Assembly: GCF_029543245.1 (NCBI RefSeq)
Contig: NZ_JARQWV010000001.1
Span: forward strand, 62,001 to 126,000
Length of the DNA stretch: 64,000 nucleotides
Reading direction: 5' to 3'
DNA from: Caulobacter endophyticus
GTDB taxonomy: Bacteria; Pseudomonadota; Alphaproteobacteria; Caulobacterales; Caulobacteraceae
The position numbers and the translations under genes are program-made. Of the stretch, positions 45,459-53,218 are shown piece by piece; the first letter of the stretch is position 1; every line of letters starts with the position of its first letter. Under the pieces are notes generated by a model that did no database searches, had not been told where the DNA came from, and was given only the letters and a program-made list of their open reading frames with translations.

Positions 45459-46427
45459 CTAACCGCCTGAAATCTCGAATTGATCCGCCCCCTGACGGGT
45501 GAGCTTGAAGCCGTGCAACCGGGCCATCGCGGCCAGGGCGTTCTCCGGATCGTCATAGGCGAAACGGCCGCTGACCAGCACGCGCCCGATCGCCGGGTCG
45601 GCCAGCTTCACCTCGACGCCGGTCGCCCGTTCGAGGTCCTCGACCACGCTGCCCAGGGTCGCCTCGTCGAATTCCAGCCAGCCCTTGGCCCAGGACGGCA
45701 CGTCCGTCTCGAGTTCGGGTCGCGCCAGCGCCGCGCGCCGGACGAGGCCCTTGGCCACGGTCGCCCGCTCGCCGGCGTGCAGGTTCACCGGAGCGCCCTG
45801 CCCGGTGACCCTGACGATCCCCTCGAACACCTGGACCTCGACGACCGCGCCATCGGCGCCGTCGCGCTGGTCGACGTTGAAGCGAGTGCCGACGGCGGTC
45901 ACGCGCACGCCGTCGACCTCCACGGAGAACGGCCGACTCTTGTCGGGCGCCACTTCGAAGAAGCCTTCGCCCTTCAGATGCAGGCGGCGCTCGTGTTCGC
46001 CCAACTGGACCCGCACCTGGCTCTGACCGTTCAGCCGGACCGACGAGCCGTCCGCCAGCGCGATCGGCCGCGGAGTCACGCCGCGGGTCCCCTCGATGAG
46101 GTCGCCGCGGGTCGCCAGCCCCCCGCCCAACGCGACCAGCACCCCGACGACGCCGGCGAAGGCCGCGCCGGCGATCACCGCGCGCGGAGCGGCCGGAAGG
46201 CGTCGCGCCTTGGCACGTGCGTTGGCCATCCGCTGGGTGGCCCAGATCACCGCGGCGTCGTCGATCAGAGCCTCGTGCCGCGCCAGCAGGTCCTCGCGAT
46301 CCGGGCGGCCTTCCAGCCACTGCTCCAGGCGCGCCTGCATCTTAGGAGACCAGGCCGCATCGCGGCGCGCGTCGGCCCACAGCGCGGCCTCGCGATCGTC
46401 CCTGTCGTTCACGGACCTAGTCGACAT
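45459..46427 (-). CDS. FecR-family anti-sigma regulator
   Basis: A 322-residue inner-membrane protein. It has an N-terminal DUF4880-like sigma-binding region (ALWADARRDAAWSPKMQARL, residues 11-60), one membrane helix near residues 84-106, the periplasmic FecR domain (GTRGVTPRPIALADGSSVRL, GEGFFEVAPDKSRPFSVEVD) and a C-terminal STN-like segment that meets the receptor. It overlaps the end of the sigma gene by 11 bases. Confidence 0.93.
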   Translation of the reverse strand: MSTRSVNDRDDREAALWADARRDAAWSPKMQARLEQWLEGRPDREDLLARHEALIDDAAVIWATQRMANARAKARRLPAAPRAVIAGAAFAGVVGVLVALGGGLATRGDLIEGTRGVTPRPIALADGSSVRLNGQSQVRVQLGEHERRLHLKGEGFFEVAPDKSRPFSVEVDGVRVTAVGTRFNVDQRDGADGAVVEVQVFEGIVRVTGQGAPVNLHAGERATVAKGLVRRAALARPELETDVPSWAKGWLEFDEATLGSVVEDLERATGVEVKLADPAIGRVLVSGRFAYDDPENALAAMARLHGFKLTRQGADQFEISGG

Positions 46428-46926
46428 GGCGGCCCTCCGCCGTGCGGCGCAGCGTCTGGGCGGCGCGGCTGTAATGCTTCTGCACCGCCTCGATCGACAG
46501 CTTGAGGTCGCGGGCGATCGCCTCGTACGACTCTTCGCCCGCCCGGCGGCGGATGAAGACCTCCCGCCGCAGGGGCGGCATCGCCTCCAGCGCCCTCTGG
46601 CACAGCCTCGATCGCTCGCTCATGTCCAGCGCCTCCAGAGGCGTCGCCCCGCCATGGATGGGAAGGTCGGCGGCTTCCAGCTCGTCGATCTGGACGCCCG
46701 CCGCCCGCCTGGCGCGATCGACCAGGATGTTGCGCGCCGCGCGCATGGCGTAGACCAGCGGATCGGTGATCAGGGTGTCGCGAGCCCGGGCCAGGACCCG
46801 CATGATGGCCTCCTGGGCCACGTCCTCGGCGTCGACCGCCGTAGCCAACCGGCGACGGACATAGGCCAGCAGGACGCGGTTCTGCGTCGCGAGCGCCTGC
46901 CCCACCTCCTGCTCGTTCCCGATCAA
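46417..46926 (-). CDS. ECF sigma factor, FecI type
   Basis: A 169-residue extracytoplasmic-function sigma factor. Region 2 is ATAVDAEDVAQEAIMRVLAR and TDPLVYAMRAARNILVDRAR; region 4 is LEAMPPLRREVFIRRRAGEE, then YEAIARDLKLSIEAVQKHYS. It probably transcribes the downstream receptor and phosphatase genes when FecR is triggered. It overlaps fecR. Confidence 0.93.
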   Translation of the reverse strand: MIGNEQEVGQALATQNRVLLAYVRRRLATAVDAEDVAQEAIMRVLARARDTLITDPLVYAMRAARNILVDRARRAAGVQIDELEAADLPIHGGATPLEALDMSERSRLCQRALEAMPPLRREVFIRRRAGEESYEAIARDLKLSIEAVQKHYSRAAQTLRRTAEGRHVD

Positions 46927-46969
46927 ACGCTACGCCTCCCTCGACGGAGCGTGGCTATAGGAGCGCCTC

Positions 46970-47074
46970 GTGACGGATCCGATTAGGTTCGATGTCGGTT
47001 TGATGGCGGCGACCGGCGCCGAGATCCGCGCCCGCCAGAAGCGGGTCGTGGAGATGAGCGAACTGGGCTTCTGA
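46970..47074 (+). CDS. Candidate 34-residue ORF, unknown
   Basis: A GTG-started ORF preceded by AGGAG at 46959 and with GC-rich third positions (about 28 of 34). The product reads VTDPIRFDVGLMAATGAEIR and continues with charged residues to EMSELGF. No family recognised. It may be a true small protein or the remains of a larger gene. Confidence 0.3.
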   Translation: MTDPIRFDVGLMAATGAEIRARQKRVVEMSELGF

Positions 47075-47206
47075 TCGACGATCAGAGCGGCGGGCCGGGC
47101 AGCGTGTCTTCCCGGTCCATCCTCACGCCTAAGCTTTTGACAAAACGGCCGACGCCCGCGACCATCCAATTAATAAGATAAATATCCGCATATTGGGAGG
47201 ACGGTC

Positions 47207-47269
47207 ATGGCGCTCGCGCTTTCGTATCCGCATGGGCGCCTGTCGGGCGCGCGTGGGATGGCCCGATGA
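47207..47269 (+). CDS. Candidate 20-residue leader peptide before the GH106 gene
   Basis: ATG at 47207 follows a strong GGGAGG site at 47195 and an AT-rich stretch (47165-47193). It codes MALALSYPHGRLSGARGMAR, and its stop overlaps the ATG of the next gene (ATGA at 47266). It looks like a translationally coupled leader. Confidence 0.4.
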   Translation: MALALSYPHGRLSGARGMAR

Positions 47270-49950
47270 GATCGCGCATGACGGCTGCGTCCATTCGTGC
47301 GCGCCTGCTAGGGGCGTCTGCGGTGATGATCGGCGCCTTGGCGGCCCTGCCTGCATCCGCCGGGCAGGACCCGCTCTGGAGCGGATTCGTCACGCCGCCG
47401 GCCGACGCCCGCCCGATGATGCGCTGGTGGTGGTTCGGTCCGGCGGTGTCGGAGGCTGAACTGGATCGCGAACTGGCGGCGATGAAGGCCGGCGGGATCG
47501 GCGGTGTGGAGGTTCAGCCCGTCTATCCCCTGGCTCCTGACGGCGCGGCCGCCAACACCCCTTATCTTTCCGACAGCTTCCAGGCCGCCCTACGCCATGC
47601 GGCGCGGACGGCGCGGACCGAAGGCCTGCGCTTCGACGTCACCCTGGGCAGCGGCTGGCCGTTCGGCGGCCCGCACGTCGCCATCGACCACGCCTCGTCT
47701 GACGTCCGCATGCGCAAGCTGGCCGTGCCCGCCGGCGCGACCGAGATCGTGCTGCCCGCCCTCGGCCCCGGCGAGACCTGGCTCGACGTGCGGGTCGGCG
47801 AGCCGGGCACGGACGCCGCCGCCTGGCCTCGCCTCCCGGCTTCTGGATCAAGGGTCGGCATCCAGTCCGTCCCCGCGCCACGCGAGGCCCTGGTGTTCAT
47901 CGCCGGACGGACGGGGCAGCAGGTCAAGCGCGCGGCTATCGGGGCCGAGGGCTATGTGATCGACCACCTGGATCGCGCCGCCGTCGACAATCATCTAGCC
48001 AAGGTGGGCGACCGGCTGATGGAGGCCTTCGACGGCCTGCCCCCGCCCGACGCGGTTTTCTCCGACAGCCTCGAGGCCTACGGCGCCAGTTGGACCGGCG
48101 ACTTCGCGGCCGAGTTCCGCAAGCGGCGCGGCTACGACCTGCTGGATCATCTGCCGGCCCTGTTCCTCGAGACCGACGGCTACGCGGAGATCCGCTACGA
48201 CTGGGCGCGCACCCTGTCGGAGTTGGTGGACGAGCGTTACCTCGCGCCCGTAGACGCCTGGGCCAAGCGACGCGGGACGCGCTTCCGCGGCCAGATCTAC
48301 GGCTTCCCCGCGCCTACCCTGTCGAGCAACGCCCTGGTCGCCCTGCCCGAGGGCGAGGGCGACAACTGGCGCGGCTTCACGTCAACGCGCTGGGCGACCT
48401 CGGCGGCGCATCTCTACGCCCGGCCGGTGGTCTCGTCCGAGGTCTGGACCTGGCTGCATTCGCCGTCCTGGGCGGCCACGCCCCTCGACATGAAGATGGA
48501 GGCCGACCGCCACTTCCTGCAGGGGGTGAACCAGCTGGTCGGGCACGGCTGGCCCTACAGCCCGCCTGAGGCCGGCGCGCCGGGCCAGGCGTTCTACGCC
48601 GCCGCCGCGCTGAGCGACCGCAATCCGTGGTACGGCGCCATGCCGGAGGTCAGCCGCTACCTGCAGCGCGCCTCGCACCTGCTGCGCCAGGGCCAGCCCG
48701 GCGACCGGGTCGCCATCTACCTGCCGATCGAAGACGCCTTCGCGGCCATGACGCCGGCCAGGACCTCGGCCAACGAGGCCATGCCGCATCGACTGCCCGA
48801 GGGCCTGGTCGCCCGCGTGCTGGACGCCGGTTACGGCTTCGACTTCATCGACGCCGAGGCGGTCAAGGCCGGCAGGCTGAAGCACCGCGTCCTGGTGCTG
48901 CCGCCGATGACCCGGATCGACGCCAAGGCCTATGCGGCGATCTCGGCCTGGATCGCCAGGGGCGGCCGCGTGGTGGCCCTAGGCCATCTGCCGGCCACGG
49001 CTGGCGGGCGGCTCGACCACGGCGAGCGCAAGACGGCCGCCGCCCTGGCCAGGCGGCTTGCAAGCAACCGTTCGGTGTCGATCGTGGCGGAGAATGACGT
49101 CGGCACGGCGCTGCACAAGGTCCTGCCGCCTGACCTGAGCCTGGCTGCGCCGACGCCGGAGCTCGGCTTCGTCCGTCGGAGCGTGGACGGGCGCGATCTC
49201 TATTTCCTGGTCAATACGGGCAACCGCCCGATCAAGGTTGAGGCGCGCTTCGAGACCGCCCATGCGCGCGGCGAGTGGTGGGATCCGATGACCGCTCGCC
49301 GGGGCCCGGCGGGCAACCGTGATCACATCCTGGTCGATCTGGCCCCGTATGAAAGCCGGTTCCTGGTTTTCGCCCCGGATGCGACGGGAGCCATCCCAGC
49401 CCCCTCCCTAACCTCGACGAGGCGGGCGCTGGGCGATGGCTGGAGCCTGGCGATCGACGGCCACGCGCCGCGCCCGCTCGCGACGCTGTCGTCGTGGACC
49501 GACGAGCCGGCGCTCGCTCACTTCTCCGGGGTCGGGGTCTATCGACGCGGATTACGGCTGGAGCCGCAGGAAAGCGGCCGCTGCCTCACCCTCGACTTCG
49601 GCGCAGGTGTGCAGACGACGCCCCCCAAGGGCGCACGACCGCAGGCGGCGCTGGCCGCACCGGTGCGAGAGGCGGCCGTGGTCAGCGTCAACGGGGCCCG
49701 GATCGGCGCCGTCTGGGCTCCGCCCTACCGGATCGACCTTGGCCGGTCGCTGAAGCCCGGCGACAACCTGATCGAGGTGGCGGTCGGCAACACCAATCTG
49801 AACCTGCTGGCCGGCCGCGCGCCCGCAGACTTCAAGCTGCTCAACGCGCGCTACGGAGAACGCTTCAAGATGCAGGACCAGGATCGCATCGCGGTCCAGC
49901 CGTCCGGCCTGCTCGCAGCGCCGACGCTGGAGGAACGCGCGTGCGACTGA
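47266..49950 (+). CDS. Glycoside hydrolase, GH106 (alpha-L-rhamnosidase)-like
   Basis: An 894-residue secreted enzyme predicted to remove rhamnose from plant polysaccharides such as rhamnogalacturonan. Signal peptide to about ASAGQ (residue 33), then the GH106 opening ARPMMRWWWFGPAVSEAELD, GIGGVEVQPVYPLAPDG, FDVTLGSGWPFGGPHVA and SDSLEAYGASWTGDFAAEF, and a C-terminal beta-sandwich near residues 770-860. The start is set by the ATGA overlap with the short upstream ORF; a second ATG lies 4 codons in. It converges with the transporter gene 12 bases away. Confidence 0.83.
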   Translation: MRSRMTAASIRARLLGASAVMIGALAALPASAGQDPLWSGFVTPPADARPMMRWWWFGPAVSEAELDRELAAMKAGGIGGVEVQPVYPLAPDGAAANTPYLSDSFQAALRHAARTARTEGLRFDVTLGSGWPFGGPHVAIDHASSDVRMRKLAVPAGATEIVLPALGPGETWLDVRVGEPGTDAAAWPRLPASGSRVGIQSVPAPREALVFIAGRTGQQVKRAAIGAEGYVIDHLDRAAVDNHLAKVGDRLMEAFDGLPPPDAVFSDSLEAYGASWTGDFAAEFRKRRGYDLLDHLPALFLETDGYAEIRYDWARTLSELVDERYLAPVDAWAKRRGTRFRGQIYGFPAPTLSSNALVALPEGEGDNWRGFTSTRWATSAAHLYARPVVSSEVWTWLHSPSWAATPLDMKMEADRHFLQGVNQLVGHGWPYSPPEAGAPGQAFYAAAALSDRNPWYGAMPEVSRYLQRASHLLRQGQPGDRVAIYLPIEDAFAAMTPARTSANEAMPHRLPEGLVARVLDAGYGFDFIDAEAVKAGRLKHRVLVLPPMTRIDAKAYAAISAWIARGGRVVALGHLPATAGGRLDHGERKTAAALARRLASNRSVSIVAENDVGTALHKVLPPDLSLAAPTPELGFVRRSVDGRDLYFLVNTGNRPIKVEARFETAHARGEWWDPMTARRGPAGNRDHILVDLAPYESRFLVFAPDATGAIPAPSLTSTRRALGDGWSLAIDGHAPRPLATLSSWTDEPALAHFSGVGVYRRGLRLEPQESGRCLTLDFGAGVQTTPPKGARPQAALAAPVREAAVVSVNGARIGAVWAPPYRIDLGRSLKPGDNLIEVAVGNTNLNLLAGRAPADFKLLNARYGERFKMQDQDRIAVQPSGLLAAPTLEERACD

Positions 49951-49962
49951 CCCCTGGCCCCG

Positions 49963-51477
49963 CTAGCCGCGGGCCTTGAGCAGGTCCAGGCGGACCTGCT
50001 GCATTCTTGCCATGGTCAGCCTCACGGCCCCGCTGATCACGGCGATCAACAGGCAAGCCGCCGCTGGACCCAGCCCGAAGACCACGGCGATGCCGTGCAT
50101 CGCGTGCTGGGTCTGGACGGCGTTGGCCACGTAGCCGTACCAGCCCAGCAGCCAGGCCGCCAAGGCGCCGCCGACCGCTACGCCCATCTTCAGAGCGAAC
50201 AGGATGGTCGAGAAGTTCAAGCCCGTGATCCGGCGGCCGGTCTTCCAGTGACCGTAGTCGACGCTGTCGGACATCAGGGCCCAGAGCACCGGCACCGCCG
50301 CCTGGTTCAGCAGCATCACCAGCACGAAGACCCCCGCGCTGACGGCGACGCCGGCGCCGCCTGTGAAGAACAGCGCCACCTGGGCCGCCGCCTGCAGCAC
50401 CATCAGCACGCCGAAGGCCCGCACCCGGTCAAGCCAGGCTCCCGACAGCTTGGCCAGGACATAGCCTCCGGCCACCGCAGCCGTCGCCGGCGCCATCAGG
50501 TCGACCGGAATCAGGCCCGCGACGCCCAGGACGGCCAGCAGCCCGCCGTGGGCGACCGCCATCAGCAGCAGTTCCCTGGGCTTCGGCGCGCCGTGCAGAT
50601 TGCCCGCGAACAGACTTCCGATCACGCCGCCCAGGGTGCCCAGGGTAAGGTATGCGGTCGACAGATCGGGCTCGCGCAGCACGTAGCGCACGAAGTACAG
50701 CGCCGCTGTCCCGCGCATGACCACGGCGATCAGCAGCACGAAGTTGACCATCGCAAGCACCCGCCATTGGTCGTTGGCCCAAAGCGCCTTCAGGTCGCCG
50801 GCCAGCGAGCCGCCTTGCGCAGCCGCAACGGGTCTGGCTTGCTCCCGCGTCGTGGCGAAACAGGCCAGCAGCATGACCACGGCCAGCACCGCGAAGACGA
50901 CCATGGTCCAGAGATAGCCCTTGGCGCGATCGCCGTGACCGAACAGCTCGATCAGCGGCAGGGTCGCGCCCGAGACGATCATATTGCCGACCATGGCCAG
51001 GGCGAAGCGCCAGGATTGCAGCGAGGTGCGCTCGGCCGGATCGTCGGTCATGGCTGCAGCCATGGCGCCATAGGGGATGTTCACCCCCGTGTAGAAGATC
51101 ATCAGCACCGTATAGGCGACGAAGCAGTAGATCGCCGTGCCGGGCTCGCCCAGGTTCGGCGTGGCGAAGGTCAGCACCGCCGAGGCGCCGAACGGCAGGG
51201 CCAGCCAGACCAGCCAGGGCCGGAACTGACCCCAGCGGCTGCGCGTGCGATCGGCCACCGCGCCCATCACCGGATCCAGCACGGCGTCGAACACCCGCAC
51301 GACCAGGAACAGGGTCCCGACCAGGGCCGGCGCCAGGCCCACGACGTCGGTGTAGTAGAAGGCGATGAAGTTGACGATCGTCTGGAAGACGAGATTGCTG
51401 GCCGCGTCGCCCAGGCCGTAGCCCAGCTTCTCGACCAGCGACAACCGGCCGCTCCCGGCGGCGCCTGCCTGGCTCAT
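49963..51477 (-). CDS. GPH-family sugar:cation symporter
   Basis: A 504-residue, 12-helix transporter of the glycoside-pentoside-hexuronide family (MelB/XynP type). Marks: LSLVEKLGYGLGDAASNLVF in helix 1, FDAVLDPVMGAVADRTRSRW, GQFRPWLVWLALPFG and ITGLNFSTILFALKMGVAVG. The ATG at 51477 follows a GGGAGGG site and fits family starts better than 51513. It lies downstream of the GH43 gene (64-bp gap), so it probably imports xylose- or arabinose-containing oligosaccharides. Confidence 0.9.
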   Translation of the reverse strand: MSQAGAAGSGRLSLVEKLGYGLGDAASNLVFQTIVNFIAFYYTDVVGLAPALVGTLFLVVRVFDAVLDPVMGAVADRTRSRWGQFRPWLVWLALPFGASAVLTFATPNLGEPGTAIYCFVAYTVLMIFYTGVNIPYGAMAAAMTDDPAERTSLQSWRFALAMVGNMIVSGATLPLIELFGHGDRAKGYLWTMVVFAVLAVVMLLACFATTREQARPVAAAQGGSLAGDLKALWANDQWRVLAMVNFVLLIAVVMRGTAALYFVRYVLREPDLSTAYLTLGTLGGVIGSLFAGNLHGAPKPRELLLMAVAHGGLLAVLGVAGLIPVDLMAPATAAVAGGYVLAKLSGAWLDRVRAFGVLMVLQAAAQVALFFTGGAGVAVSAGVFVLVMLLNQAAVPVLWALMSDSVDYGHWKTGRRITGLNFSTILFALKMGVAVGGALAAWLLGWYGYVANAVQTQHAMHGIAVVFGLGPAAACLLIAVISGAVRLTMARMQQVRLDLLKARG

Positions 51478-51541
51478 CGTCCCTCCCCGTCCGGCGCTCT
51501 CGGCCGGTTTCATTCGCTATGGCCGATCCAAGCGGCCCGGC

Positions 51542-53110
51542 TCAAGTCTCGTCGAAGGTCTGGTAGTCAAAGCCCGCGAAATCGGCGGGCGCCCGGCGGC
51601 CGGTCAGGTCCTGGGCGCACATGCCCACGAAGGCGCCGGTGAAGTTGGCCCCCTCGCCCTTGCCGGCCTCGTCCGACAGAACCGAGGTGTCGAGCTCGGG
51701 CCCGATGCGATGCCAGGGACCGTCCTCCAGCGCCCAGCTGAAGACCAGGCGCTCGTGATCGACCTCGACCTTCAGGCGGACGGGCTGGTGCCGCGGCAGC
51801 GGGACCCGCGCGCCCTCCAGCGGGAAGGTGTTGGTCAGCGACAGGTCGCCGGCGCAGGACATCAGGCCCAGGTGCTTGCCCGCCACCTCGTCCCACGAGA
51901 CGTAGAGATAGTGGTGCTTGTGACCGTTGTAGTAGGCGACCAGGCCCGCCATCTGCTGGAAGCTGTCGGGCTCGAACGCCAGGCTTGTTTCAGCGACGTA
52001 GACGAACTCGGTCTGGCGGCGCGCCACCAGGGCCTGGCTGAACAGGCCGCCGAGAGCCTCACGCCCCCGCAGCCGCAGAAAGCCTGGGCGCTCGGTCAGC
52101 GAAAACACCTCGTCGGGGTCAGGCGTGCGCAGCCATTGGAAGTCCGGATCCAGCGGCCGGTCCGCCAAGAAGGCGTAGGCCTTTCGCTCGCCCCGGGCCT
52201 TGGGCGCCCTCGCCTCTCCCCCGACCGCGCGCAGCCAGCCGTCGTCGCTCCAGGCGCAGCGGGTGAGCGCGCTCTCGCGGCCCATGGGACTGCGGCGCAG
52301 TCCAGGGATCGGACGGCTGCACAGGTGCATGACCACGGGCGATCCGTCCGGCGCGGTCGTCAGGCTGCCGTGACCCAGGCGTTGCAGCGCCGCGTCGGCG
52401 TCCAGGCGCGCCGAGATCATCGGACCGCGCGGGTCGACCGCGTAGGGGCCACCGATCTCGTGCGAGCGCGCCATGGTGACGGCGTGATCGTAGCCGGTGC
52501 CGCCCTCGGCGACCATCAGGTGATACCAGCCGTCGCGGCGGTAGAGGTGCGGACCTTCGGTCAGGCCCAGGGCGCTGCCGGCGAAGATGTTGCGGATGGG
52601 ACCGACAAGATTCTCCGCGGCGGGATCGTATTCCTGGAGCAGCACGCCGCCGAACGAAGTGCGGTCGGGCCGGTGGTCCCAGACCATGTTGAGCAGCCAC
52701 TTGCGGCCGTCCTCGTCGTGGAACAGCGAGGGGTCGAAGCCGCTGCTGTTCAGATAGACGCGCGGGCTCCAGTCGCCGTCGACCGTCTCGCAGGTGGTGA
52801 CGTAGTTGTGGGTGTCCTTGAACACCCCGTCGAACCGCGTGACGACGGTGTAGACCAGCCAGAACCTGCCGTCGGCGTAGGACAGGCACGGCGCCCACAC
52901 CCCGCAGCTGTCGGGAACGCCGCGCATATCGAGAAGATCGGGCCGGTTCAGCGGCCGAGCGACCAGGCGCCAGGACTTCAGGTCGCGCGAGTGGAAGATC
53001 TGCACGCCCGGGAACCACTCGAAGGTCGAGGTGGCGGTGTAGTAGTCGTCGCCGACCCGCACGATGCTGGGGTCGGGATTGAAGCCGCGCAGGGCCAGTT
53101 CGCTGGTCAT
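51542..53110 (-). CDS. GH43 beta-xylosidase / alpha-L-arabinofuranosidase
   Basis: A 522-residue cytoplasmic-looking enzyme (no signal peptide) of the GH43_11/XynB type. The propeller domain has the base Asp13 in RGFNPDPSIVRVGDDYY, the second Asp in SSGFDPSLFHDEDG and the acid Glu in LTEGPHLYRRDGWYHL. A C-terminal beta-sandwich (about residues 330-515) starts near FQWLRTPDPDEVFSL. It would cleave oligosaccharides brought in by the adjacent symporter. Confidence 0.92.
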   Translation of the reverse strand: MTSELALRGFNPDPSIVRVGDDYYTATSTFEWFPGVQIFHSRDLKSWRLVARPLNRPDLLDMRGVPDSCGVWAPCLSYADGRFWLVYTVVTRFDGVFKDTHNYVTTCETVDGDWSPRVYLNSSGFDPSLFHDEDGRKWLLNMVWDHRPDRTSFGGVLLQEYDPAAENLVGPIRNIFAGSALGLTEGPHLYRRDGWYHLMVAEGGTGYDHAVTMARSHEIGGPYAVDPRGPMISARLDADAALQRLGHGSLTTAPDGSPVVMHLCSRPIPGLRRSPMGRESALTRCAWSDDGWLRAVGGEARAPKARGERKAYAFLADRPLDPDFQWLRTPDPDEVFSLTERPGFLRLRGREALGGLFSQALVARRQTEFVYVAETSLAFEPDSFQQMAGLVAYYNGHKHHYLYVSWDEVAGKHLGLMSCAGDLSLTNTFPLEGARVPLPRHQPVRLKVEVDHERLVFSWALEDGPWHRIGPELDTSVLSDEAGKGEGANFTGAFVGMCAQDLTGRRAPADFAGFDYQTFDET

Positions 53111-53138
53111 GGCGAATGCGGTGCTTTCGGAAAATCTG

Positions 53139-53172
53139 GAAAAAAGAGGCGGCCGCGACGCGCGCGGCCGCC
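53139..53172 (-). terminator. Intrinsic terminator between receptor and GH43 genes
   Basis: Read leftward, a 10-bp perfect stem (GGCGGCCGCG with CGCGGCCGCC) is followed by TCTTTTTT. It lies 47 bases past the receptor stop and 29 bases before the GH43 start, so it could limit read-through into the enzyme genes. Confidence 0.85.
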
Positions 53173-53218
53173 TTGGGAAGGCCGCCGGCCCGCGACAGGC
53201 CGGCGGTAGGAAGGTCGA

